Under the pieces are notes generated by a model. That model was not told where the DNA came from. It did no database searches and saw nothing but the letters and a program-made list of their open reading frames with translations. DNA of 64,000 bases from Elysia crispata (Eukaryota; Mollusca; Gastropoda; Plakobranchidae), in contig JAWDGP010005101.1 of assembly GCA_033675545.1 (NCBI GenBank), positions 16,300 through 80,299 of the forward strand, given 5' to 3'. Numbering within the stretch: position 1 is the stretch's first letter; each line of letters begins with the position of its first letter. The translations under genes and the position numbers were made by a program. Below are positions 37,537 to 49,300 of the stretch, in pieces.

Positions 37537-38600
37537 TCAATCTCGCCTCTGAACAATTGCTGGCAAACGACATAGGGAGGCATTGGAGGGCGAGGCGGTA
37601 CCATCTGAGAGTTTTTCCTTGAAGTCCCCATTTTTACTCTGTTGCATAATTGCTTCAAAGACGAAAGCAACTACAGTAATTCCGAAGATCAAGGATCGTT
37701 GTGCAGCTTGCATCGACAAGTTTCTAAAACATGCTCGGGCACCAACATTTCTGAAAACCTCTGGGTAACACCCCAAGACACTCAGTCTTGAACAGTTAGA
37801 TGGCTGAGGGTACTTAGCGTTCATTTTGTCCATCACCTCTTTACTAAAACTCTCTGACAATATTTTTTCAATGCCCTTGCTAATGTTGGTGTTGAGGATG
37901 ACCTCTGAGGGTGCGTTGGTGCTTGCAACATCGGCAAAATACGAATATTGTGTAGAATCCATCTCCGACGGATGGCACTGGAGGACTTCTATGTCAGATA
38001 GAAAATTAGTGGCATACATTACCTCTTACGTGTGGTCTTGGAGTTAGAAGCCAACTCCAAAGGATGGCTCTTTGAATTTTATGCTAACACTGAGAGATGG
38101 CCTTGTGAGTTGAGTGCCAACACCGGGGGAGGACTTTATGAGTAGTGTACCAACATCGAGGGATGGCTTTCTGAGGCCTGAGTCAACACCGAGGGATGAA
38201 CTTTGGAGTTTTGATCTAACACCGAGGGATGGCGCTCTTTAGTCATTAATTCCTTTGGAAACGGATCAAAAGGTTGGGCATACGGTTCATTTTGTGATGG
38301 GTCTGTCTCCGCCTTCATTGTAAGTGTCGTACACTGATTTTAGTTTCATTACAACGGTTACTAAACCCATGAGTGTTTCGACCTGGTTTTGCACAATTGA
38401 CAAAGTACGATTATGGAGACCTCTTTCACAGGTGCTGGCATCAGTGCAAGACTGGCCCCCCTCTCTCTTTTTGTCGCACGGCGCAGTACTTCGATTAGTA
38501 CTCAGTCTGGTTTTTGTTTTGTTTCAGCATGAGACAAGCTATGAAAAGCATGCTTCCCTACTGCAGAATAGGAAAGAGGGCCTGACATGGCCATAGAATT
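37537..38600 (-). pseudogene. DIRS-like gag region
   Basis: The open part (38019-37537) includes FSKEVMDKMNAKYPQPSNCS then RLSVLGCYPEVFRN and QAAQRSLIFGITVVAF. This matches the DIRS gag pattern (KYP.P.NC..L...NPE.W, then Q..L..G.TA). Upstream, at 38600-38300, a stop-interrupted frame with CERGLHNRTLSIVQNQVETL looks like the N-terminal gag part. Between them lie six 33-bp tandem repeats. Confidence 0.7.
38044..38243 (-). repeat. six tandem 33-bp (11-codon) repeats in the gag-like region
   Basis: The GGATGG-type core recurs at 38062, 38095, 38128, 38161, 38194 and 38227, exactly 33 bp apart each time. On the minus strand units read HPSVLDQNSKV, HPSVLTQASES and HPSMLVHYS, then versions with stops. 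The exact multiple of three suggests it expanded as coding sequence. Confidence 0.88.
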
Positions 38601-38619
38601 GGTGCGCAACCTTTGGGGG

Positions 38620-40531
38620 CTTCTCCGGTTTCTGTACCGAACAATGGATGCCAGCAGGTACTGAAAGACTAAAGTTTACAGAGTCAACAAACTTTTTGTT
38701 TCATCCTGTGGACCAGAAGAGGTCGAGGTATTTTTAGTACAATTAGCGGCCTAAGTTTCTTTGTCCGCCATAATGGAAATGTATATTTTGCCCAAGCCGA
38801 AGAAATTGAAATAATCGTAGACAATTGAAAAACAGGTGGCCCAAGTGTCAGGTCAGGACGGCTTCAGAAAATCAAACCAAACCAATAATCAAATCACTAA
38901 GATAGTCTATCAGTGCAACTTTGAAACCACACAAAGGCCAAAGGGTATATCAGCGATGGATGGCAGTATAAGTAAAAACTGGTCAACAAGTTTCTGAGGG
39001 TTCTAAGAAAGTTTGTAGGCGAAATCGATCGTTGAACGGTAGAAACGACTGGATAAAATACAAAAATTTAGCATAAAACACAGAGCTCAGTAATTGATGG
39101 ATCTGATGGGAGAAGTCGCACGCAAAGTGATGCATGCTTAAGAGCACATTCCTTTCAGGTGAGACCGCATGACTATTAAGCACGATAACAGAACCATAAC
39201 TTCCTCTTTGCTGGTCAGAGTATCACTTATCATATTTGTTACAATAGTTTACACAGGTAATGTTGAGTTTCCAGATGAAGTTGGAACCCTTAGAGAGTTT
39301 AACTAGAGTTACATTACTAATAATAGGCATTAAGTGTATCACTACCCACTAGAAAAAATGAGACAAGATTATTATGCACTAACTAACATATTCTTATAAT
39401 GACTTTATCATTTTATACATATAATCAGATTTTATTATGAATAGAAAATTGATTTTTTTTCATGTAATGAAATGTTACTAAGTGATTGTGCCTGTATGCT
39501 TGTTGAAAAGTACTCAACAATTTTTTTATTGCGACACTAAAATTAAATTGTTTTCATGATAAACTACCTCAATCTACTGTGAGCTTTTGTAAAGTTGCAT
39601 GTTTTTGAAAAAAAAAACAAAAAAACCTACCACCTGATGTATTGGTTAGACTGACAGTGTGTGATTTTTCAGTCAAACTTCTTCATATTTGAGCTACAGT
39701 TAAAAAAGAATAGCTGAAAAAGGGTAAGATTTAATTGCTTTTGGTTTTTTTTATGACATAAAAATTACGTAGTGTGTAAAATGGCCATATTGCCAGAATA
39801 ACTTTAAAAGTTTAAGATCTAAATTAGAATTGAGACTATAGAATCTAGATACCTAGAAATAGATTTAGGGTATAATTTTTCTTTATAAATATTTCTCATC
39901 TAGATTAGACCAAAGAGACCAGAGAATCTAGATCCAGTCTGGTATTTCTAAACAAGTCTTATTTGTACACCCGTCTCACTTTGAGATTTAAAAGTATATT
40001 TTTCTAAAAAAAGAACAAATTTGGATGTTTTGGAGATGCGATGCCTTCTGTTAAAGTAGTGTTCTGTCTCCGTCTTCTCCTTTGTAAGTTTAGGCTGCAT
40101 GGCCAGAATAACCTTTTAAGGAAATTTTGGCTACATAGCCAAAACATAATGATATAAAGAAATTGCCATTTAATAAAGAAAAATTGTACTGTTCTATATG
40201 ACACTTGTTATCTATATCAGATACTGTAATAAGATTTCTTTTTCCTCTTGGCAAAAATATCAATAAAGGCATGTTTTGTAAATTTTTACAAGTTTTGTTT
40301 CATTATATGAAGGATCCAATAAAAATTATTTGTAATTTTTGCATCACGCACTTCAGCAGATCAATAGAACATCAAATAATTCTAACTGTACCCAAGTAAC
40401 CTTCAGAGTGCACCGTGCAATACTTGACAGAATTGACTGAAGGGATTTAACATCCTTTAAGAGACACAACATTGATTTGATATAATAGCAATAACAAAAA
40501 TCTTGCCTACGTTGAACATTTACAGACATCC
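38620..40531. other. intergenic, nothing recognised
   Basis: Between the DIRS-like element and the presumed 3' end of HGS. AT-rich with TAGAT-rich words near 39840-39935. It may contain the unidentified right terminus of the DIRS element. Confidence 0.35.
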
Positions 40532-40537
40532 TTTATT
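40532..40537 (-). terminator. HGS: candidate poly(A) signal of HGS
   Basis: TTTATT on the plus strand gives AATAAA on the minus strand in the context TTGACAATAAAGGATG. It would give a 3' UTR of about 2.6 kb downstream of the HGS stop codon. Other, closer hexamers may be used. Confidence 0.3.
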
Positions 40538-43100
40538 GTCAAGCTGATTGCACAACATCATAATTCATAGTTTAGTACATCATTGTATACATCAATGTTT
40601 TCTAAATATTATTCTATGTAATTTACAATAGCATACTAAGAGAAATTTAATTATATAAATAAAAAATCATAATAAGCACGAGTAACAGTGACTATTGGGT
40701 CAAAGCTGGTTTGAAGTGTACAGACTAATCTACATCGACAGTTTTATCAAGAACGACTACACATTAGGGCTGAATAATAAATAATCGCTAAGCTCTCCTG
40801 GATGGATGTGCTTGTCATCCAAAGAATGATGGATGCTATAAAATAACATTTGAAATTTGGGCAGGAAAGTTCAAAATAATACAATCATGAAGAAAAAAGC
40901 TTCTCAGAAAATCTACTAAAAAAAAAAAAAACCAAAACAACTAGACGAAGCAAATTAACTCACCTGTGATGAGGCCCGCACCTGTTTCAGGCAACCTAAA
41001 AGTTTCCTGACATCACCCCTAACCCTGAAATTTTTGGGGTTTATCGCTAAACAACTCGTATAGTAACACTGCAAACAACTCGCTGCCTCAACATTTTTGT
41101 TTCTTCACTATTTCTTCATTATTATTTTGAAGAGCATTTTTATCAAGATAATTGAGAACTCTTGCGGAACTGAAAGGCAGACAAATTTGTGAGATAAGAT
41201 TCATATTTAGATCTAGGTCATAATTAGATTTAGCACTAATATGGCTTAAATTTGATGGACACGGATAAGAGTTTTCTAATACTAATGCAGAGTTTTCTTG
41301 TTTAATACATCTTTTATGACTTGCAAAATGTTCTAAAAATTCAAATTTTTAATCTCTCTTCTATAAAACATTATAAGAAAAAGTTATTAAGATAGTTAAA
41401 TAAAAATTAGTACAACTAGCAGATCAAAAGATAAGTTGAATGTATCCAAAGTTTTACAATGATTGGTTGATTACTTTTTTTCCTTAAGCCCAAAAAAAAC
41501 TAGGTGATTGTGGAATAACGAGTGGAAAAAGACTCAGTTGCACGTGAATTCAGGTACATCATAGCTTGCAATAGTGAAAGCTTCAAATGCCCTCTATGCT
41601 TAGACATTTCTACAGAGACAAGGAAAAAGTGGACATAATCAATAAGTGATTTAACTACCTATTCAGGTATTTGCTTTGACATTACTCGTGAAAATGACCT
41701 TGATGAATATCTTCTTTTCAGTCTGATATAAATCAAAAACTGCTATGTAAAATTAAATCATATAGTTCTTTTGTTGAGAGTGTTTCAAATAAATATTTTT
41801 GAAAAAGGAAATATCAATATATCACATCTTCATCTTTCCATAAAAATGTACAGTTAAATTTAAGTCTTTCTTGTGCATCTTGCTTGATACAGAGCAAGAC
41901 ATCCAATAAATTATTGTGTCTGAACACCTGCAAAAATATTAATTCACTGGCAGCTGCTGCAAAAATGGCATTTCTAATTTACAACATCTTTATACATTTA
42001 GAAGCAGATTTCAGAAAGAAATTGTATAATAATAATAAAGTGATATTTGTCAAACAGACCATGGCAAAAAGTATAAAGTTCCATTTCCATTTTATATTTA
42101 CTACACTTAAAAAGTATCACTTTTACACTATATTAATTCTTACATATCCCTTTTTTCATTCTTCATTTTTCTGCTGCATGGCTCTTGTATGAAGGTGTTA
42201 AGAAAAAGAAAAACATGTAAAATTAGAAGTTTGCATTGCTTCCACAACATGCCTAGATCTCAAGAAAAGTTCAAACTAATGTCTTAAACTTTTGATGCAT
42301 GGAATCTCCTGATGGAGAAAGAAGCTTTAGCTCTGGATTTTATTATGCATTCAAATAAATTGCGATAAAAGTTAGTAAATAAAGATGAATCAAAAGTATC
42401 CCTTTCATTTTGTATTGCTTGTTTTCTCCATAAAATTTACCTTTCATTTACAAGCTCTAATTCCATAGTCCAATCAATTTCTTAAAATGCATATGGCTGA
42501 TGACACACACCACAAAAAAGTAGACTCATAAGACATAAAAAAATAATTGTTTAAAGATGCTTAAATGTGATAAAAGTTATAAATTTTGTTAAATGATTTC
42601 GACATCCACACAATACTTGTAACAAGCGTATGTGGATTGCACAACCACATCTTATTCTTCGATCTCAGAACTAGCTTGATTAAAAAAAAAAAAAAAAACA
42701 TTCATAGTTCATTATTAGTTATGATGTAACCGAAAATATTTAATTTCTTGCATGAATAAGAATTAATTCAATTATTTTTCAAAACTGAGAATAAAAAAAA
42801 AAACCTGAATCATTTCAGATGTCAGCATCTTTGTAAAATTTTCTTGATAGAGTGGTACCTTATGCTGAATGAGTAGCAGTGATTTATCACGATGTTATTG
42901 AAATATTTTAAAGGATAAAAAAGATTGACAAGTAATTCCTTTTTAACGAACTCTTACTCTAGCCTCATTTGTACTTGTGAATAATATATATGAAACTTGG
43001 CTTCATTTCTTCAAACACAAATAGTGAGCTAATAATTTCTCATAATTTAACAAAATCTTCAGTAACATTTAGGTCTGAATCTGAGCACTCAGATTAAACT
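40538..43100 (-). other. HGS: presumed 3' UTR of HGS
   Basis: AT-rich non-coding sequence after the stop at 43101-43103, with no recognised exon or transposon. The open frame at 41884-42192 on the plus strand has no family features. Confidence 0.3.
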
Positions 43101-43375
43101 CTAATCAAAGGAAATAAGCTGCAAGTCATCTGCAGCTGATGGCTGCCGCGGTGCTGGTGGTTGCTGCTGCTGCTGTTGTGGCGGTGGCTGCTGTTGTTGA
43201 CCAGGTGGCAGCGCAACATTCTGAGCGAATGGCTGCTGTTGCTGTGAGCCAAGGTATTGCTGAGGTTGTTGAAATTGTTGCTGTCCAACTCCAAACTGTT
43301 GTTGCTGAGGGGGGAGTGATGACTGGTGGTTGCCGAACACATTTTGTTGAGTTGGTGGCAATGCTGATGCCATAT
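43101..43375 (-). CDS. HGS: HGS terminal exon: Gln/Pro-rich tail and clathrin box
   Basis: About 90 residues, rich in Q and P (runs of up to six Q), ending DDLQLISFD before TAG. The C-terminal LISFD is the clathrin-box motif at the very end of Hrs in other animals (human QLISFD), which anchors the gene identity at its 3' end. Acceptor ttccag. Confidence 0.94.
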
Positions 43376-46300
43376 CTGGAAAAAAAAAGTTTTTTTAAAT
43401 AACCAATTGAGATCATAAGTTCCAAAAGAGGTTAAAAAAAAACATGAAAACTATCCATTTCATTTACTAAGTTCTAAAAAAGAAACTAAATATTCAGGGT
43501 GGTGGTTTCCAATAATAACACCTGACATCTTGTCACGGACTTGACCTTTTACTTGAGCAAGACTTGCAAATCCTAAATTTTTAAATTCCCTTAAATCTCT
43601 CTAAGAAAATTTCATGAACTGAGCATTTTCAAAATCTGTGTCCTGCAAACACCTGAATAATTATTAGACCATTTTGATAGGGCAAAATCCAATTGCCTTT
43701 TTATTAATTTTAATCAGCTTTATCTAGTACAGTTCTCCAAATTGTTCATTCTTGAACTGAAATCTCCTGTAGTCTCAATAATAAAGCTATTATCTCATGT
43801 AAAAAAAACTAATCCAAATTATATAAAACTGGAAAAAGTTTTGAAAGTTTGAAAACAGGCAATTCTTAGATCTTATCCTCAAAACCAATAGACTATGGTC
43901 ATAACTTAAGATCCAAGTTAGATCTAAAACCTTGTTGGAGAAATACCTTGCATGTGGAACGACTGAAAATCTTGAAGCTGTGGGGGAGCAGCACCAAATC
44001 CAGGCTGGCCACCGTCCATCTGCTGAGAGAACTGAGACCCACCTGACCCTGTGTAAAGTCCTGTTTAGACAGACCGTAAACACAAAAAAAACAACTCAGC
44101 TTTCTTGGAAAAGTTTTTTTTTTTTTTTTTTTCATAAATATTCCAAGTTATAACCAGTTTCTGTGACCTTTTAAGTATTGAATGAATTGCTATATCTAAA
44201 TATTTAGTTTATTCTGAGATATTTAAAAATCACTAGTAAGTAATATTTTGAAAAAAAATTATGATGTTCTACAACTTGCCTATTTTTTTTTCTTAATTTC
44301 ATTTCTTTTTATTCAAAACCCATCATATCTTTGGCTTCATGGAGGCATATTAACAGTATAAGAGCTGCAAAACTGGTTAGGAGTACTTTAACAACTTCTG
44401 TTCATAAGCTGTGTGATAGCCATTTGCAACTCTTTCATAGTCTGTGTGATGATAGTTAGTTACTGTCTTACTATTATAAGTTGTGTGATGCTAATTTACT
44501 GCTTTACTATCAATGTGCGATGATAAATTAAAGATAAATTTAGTGATTTGTTTCTTTAATGCTTGTCTGATAAGAATATTTTCATTGTGACAATATCTGT
44601 GATTGGGAAGAAATGAGAGAAGGGAGGTGTTGTCCAATTTACTAAGTATACTGACAACATACCATGTCACCTTTCTGAGTCATAACTATAGGAAAATTGA
44701 ATTTTGAAGAATACCAAAAAGTTGATTAAAAATTATAACTTTGAGAACATTTTATTAGAAAACACAACTATGGGAAGTTATCATCCCCTCACCATCAATC
44801 CTAGAGGGAACTGGAAAGGAGCATAAATCAATTTGTTACCTGTAATAATCTCAAGATTTACAGGCAGCATATTACCCAATGGCCATGAGCTTCAACTTCA
44901 TAAAAAAAATTAGTATAGAGATGGAAAAGATAAGAGACAGATAGTGCTGTGATCTGGGCAGTGAGATCTACAGACCTGGATTTGTAGAAGTCATGGGTCC
45001 AGACATCGATTGTTGGGGAGGTAGACTCATCGGAACCTGATCATGCTAAAAAAAAAAAAAGTACGCAAAGAAAGTTTATTCAAGTCTGGTATATTGAATA
45101 AAAGATATAAAAATGTCCTCTAAAAAAATTTTTTTTTTTCATTTTGTTTTCTTACTCTTTGACAAAGGTTATTACTTAATGGTTTCATTACATTTACTTT
45201 ATTATTATAATCACATTTCAGCCGAGAAATACTTCAGCAACTTAATTGACCCCAGATATATTTTATCAACAGAACTTTGCTTATTATTTTCAGCCTACAA
45301 AATATGTCTTTTTCCTTGTATATGTGTCTCTCAACATAAAGTATTCTGAGTCTTCATGAATTCTGATCATCCTGTATTCCGATAAGGACATCTGCAACAC
45401 TTTTTTATATAATCAGGCAGTGATATTTGATTTTCCTACAGTATAATTTGGCATGGTTTTCCAATAACTCCCTGAGAAACAAGCAAGGGCTTCATGAGTT
45501 GGTAACTTAGGATGCACAATTTCCAGGATAATATTTTCAAATAAGAAAAGTTTGCTAATATTGTCAAATTCACATTCATTTATAGATCCTTCTAGACAAG
45601 TATTATAATGTAAATTCAAGTCACATGAAATCCCAAAAGGCATCTTTTGCATGAATTTATATCCTAATAGTGAACGACTGGAAGGGTCTTTAAAAAGTTT
45701 GGGACATTACAGAATTAGCTGTTTCCCAGTACTAGTAAGCAATGCATGTAAGAAATCTTTTTATGTTATACTCAACTTGCACCACCAACAATAATAGAAA
45801 TCCAACAAACTGTGAGCCAATACTAAACTTGAGGAATCCTCTTTTTCATCTCCCTTTGTTTTAACCCTCTGAATTCATACCATTGTAGAGAAGTTTGGTT
45901 GGCCCATAACTCCTGGTCCCTGGCCATCCTGCTGGTATCCTCCAGGAGGCATGCTGCTTGCCCCAGGTAGACCAGGTCCCATTGGTCCAAACTGGTGAGG
46001 AGCCATATTGTATAGACCACTTTGCCCTGGCAGAGACATTCCCTGAGCTGCCATGCCCTGCAGGGACGGATGAAAAGAGAAGCTTTGCTTCATTTGAAAA
46101 AGAAAAATGATAGTCAATAAAATGTTTTACAAAAGCAAGGGAATCACATTTGCTGCATTGATAATTAGACACAAGCTTGGTAAGATTTGAGACAGCATTT
46201 GAATGAATTAAACAGAAAGAAAAGGAAAAGCAAAATATCTCTTAAATTGGAATACAAATTTGATCAGTAGCCAGTTGGGGCCGTGAAGTCTCTGCAATTT

Positions 46301-49300
46301 GGAAAACTTTAATCTTGTGAGAGAATAATCCTTCATGGGCTAGAAATAAAGGCTATGATCTCACATCAAGAATATACGGTTCAATTCTAACTCCCATATT
46401 GCCAGCTATGAACATTAAGCAGAGTAAGACACATCCAGTGTCTCTGTGAAACTGCATTAAAGAAAAGAATACTTCACAAAAAAAATGATTTCTTCAAAAG
46501 ATATCGGTGAATTTATTAACTTATCCAAATTACCAAGGTCTATAAAATAACGGTATCAGCTCAGACTTCTAAAGTGCACATTGCTTTTAATTTTATGAAA
46601 CTTAGCTTGAGCCTTGGCGTACTGTTGCAGAACACCCAGAATGTGATGACACTACAATAAACATTCTTTTGTGTGAGCGGCGAGCTTTGGTGATAAAACA
46701 ATACATTATTAAACTGCCTGATCTGACCTGATATTTTTCAATAAAAAATTCATAAGCTGCCTCAATAAATTATTTTTCCTTTATGCCATCTGCAGATGAG
46801 ATTTCCTCCTTATTTGTTGCTTACTGGAAAAATTTGCAGGAATTTGATTTGAGAGTTAAGAAAAATAAGCTGATAAAAAATATTTTGGAAAACTGAAAAT
46901 CAATACAAAATCTAATAGTATAAAGAGTATCTCACAAAATCAAAAGTGAAAGCACTTGTCAAATCAGTGAGGCAAATGTGATTTCTTCTATAAAGTCCTT
47001 TCAGAGATAAATATAGATGAATAGCTGTACAATGATGACTCGTATGTACAAAAATTACTAAACAAACAATGGGAGGTGTACTTAAAAGCAAGCAATCAGG
47101 CTGATACTCAATGCTCCGAGAACAGAATTATTTTGCACTGTTGCCTGAAAACAGGAGGTGACAAAAAGCCACTTATAACACCTACATAATAAACTTTGAA
47201 TATAAACGTCTAATATAATGACAGATTCCCCTGCAGGTATCCATCCATATTCACATATTCAAAGCAATCAAGATACAACTCTGATCAAGAACATTGATAG
47301 GCCAGAAGTCAAAATCAACCAGAAGCCTAAAACTACACTATTTAGCACACACGTCGCACCAACTAATTAAGTCCTATAGTCAGCAAACGTTCAAGTGTGA
47401 GAATTAAATTGATCAAAAAGTTAAGAAGATTATATGCAAAGCAATATCATTTAACCCACCATAACAGTATTCATGAGGAGTCTTTGAAGACTGATTTCAG
47501 TGGCCACATAGTGATCTGATAGCCCCACTCAGACAGGCTTTAGGCCCAGTGAGTACTACCTTTGCAGCCTGCTGAAAAGCCCTGCACGTGTAACAATTGT
47601 ATGAGTTTTTACTTGCTCACCTGTGGCATACTTGCATACGCTGCATCTGGGCCTGGAGCAGACATCCTGTGAACTGGAGAGCCTTCTGCTGAGCCACCAG
47701 TTGGAGTGTAACCTTGAGGGATCATCCCTGCACCCATTGCTTGTGGGCCTGGAGCCATCCCAGGCTGACCAACCACTTGTTGAGGTGGGTAACCCTAGCA
47801 GGAAGGAGGAGGAAATAATAGGTTACAGGCTGATCTGTCATGTTCTCTGTTGACAGTATTTTATAGAATGCCTTTCCAGATTTCAAGCGTGACCATCTAG
47901 TAGGAAGCTTATTAGCAACACAGCAAGCTACAGCTTTTGAGATCTGATCTGTGAGCTATAATAGTTATTATATAACAATATCACATGTTCGATACAGCAT
48001 TCACTATGAACTGTCAATGAAAATCTCTCTTCATTTTAATATTGCAAAGTAACATTCATATTAACATCAAGATTTAGAGCTGCATTTACCTTCACAATCA
48101 GTACCACAATTCACTTAGTACTAAGAGGTCTAAAGTGAATTCACACAAATTTCACATCAGAGCATTTGAGCTAATCAGTAGAGGAAATTCTCCTAGGAGG
48201 CATAAAAAGTGTACAGCACACCACAAACTTCATTGACTATGCACTTCTATTCATACATTCTTGACCAAAAAAAACAACAGACTAAACATTTTATACATTC
48301 TTAATAATCAAGCTTTTCATCAAACATCCTTGAACACAAAACCTTTCTTGAGTCAAAATTGAGAACCACACTTTACTTCAAAAATCAACACACACTTTTC
48401 CTCAGCCAATTGACAACCAGACTAAGAAAATGGGACAAACTGACCTGAGAGAAACCAAAGGCCTGCATCTGACGCATGTGGGTGAGTTGCTTTTGTTGTT
48501 CAAACCTGGCTGCCATCTCTCGCTCTTGTTCCTGGAGACGCTGAAGTGCATGTTGACGCTGCATCTCTAAGTACTCCTATGATAAAAACAAAAACCAGTA
48601 AACAACATAATCAAAGCTTCAAACAATTTTCTTTTGCTCACTGTAAGAACAAGGTGTTAGAAAAAAAAGTTAAAAGAACTTTTCATTGCTACAAATCAGG
48701 ATTTTTAGCCCCACAAATAAATATTAAAAAAGCATTCTAACCTAAGATAATGGAGTTGATGCCTACATGCTTAGATTTTACAGTTTCCTTAACAAACGCT
48801 CCCTGTCACCTCCATTTCCCACTCATTTACTTAGTCTCCCTGACAATTCCATCTCCAACTCAACTCTCATGAAGTTTCCATAATGTATGTTATCTGCCAT
48901 CTCCACCTCCCACTCAACGCTCATAGTTCCCACAACGTACTCTCCCTGCCATCTCCATCCCCCACTCAACTCACATGTTTCTTCTGACGCATGACCTCCA
49001 GTTTCTGCATCATCTGGATTTGGCGCTGCCTGTCGAGCTCCTCCGCTTCCCTGCGTCTCTTCTCTCTGTGCTCCTCCCTCAATGAGTCCAGTGCCTCACG
49101 AGCATCTCGCAGCTGGGTCAGCTTATCTTGTAAGCTCTCAAAGTGAGCTTTAATGCAAGATAGAGACAGACATTAAGCTTTATTTAGGGTAAAGAGGAAT
49201 AAAGGACATTTAGTTTCTCAAACAGACATGTCAAAATATTTTGAATTCGGATTTTCAATTTGTTCAGTGTAAAATAAGCCAAGGTATACGTTAAAAAAAG

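Larger units (their letters stand above)
34518..38600 (-). mobile_element. DIRS-like tyrosine-recombinase retrotransposon, degraded
   Basis: Read on the minus strand, fragments occur in the order gag, reverse transcriptase, RNase H, tyrosine recombinase, which is the DIRS order and not that of LTR or LINE elements. All parts carry stops or shifts, so it is inactive. An inverted repeat lies at its presumed 3' end (34518-34888). I did not identify matching termini at the right, so 38600 is only the furthest point with gag-like sequence. Confidence 0.82.

Noticed and set aside
37079-37622. Plus-strand open frames of up to 157 codons
   Set aside because: They lie antisense to DIRS-like gag/RT sequence, which has clear family motifs on the minus strand.
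43139-43402. Ala/Val-rich plus-strand open frame and alternative minus-strand frames
   Set aside because: They are shadows of the CAG/CAA-rich Gln/Pro tail of the HGS terminal exon; only the frame ending LISFD fits the gene.
46340-46410. GGTTCAATTC word resembling a tRNA promoter B box
   Set aside because: No matching A box or acceptor stem nearby.
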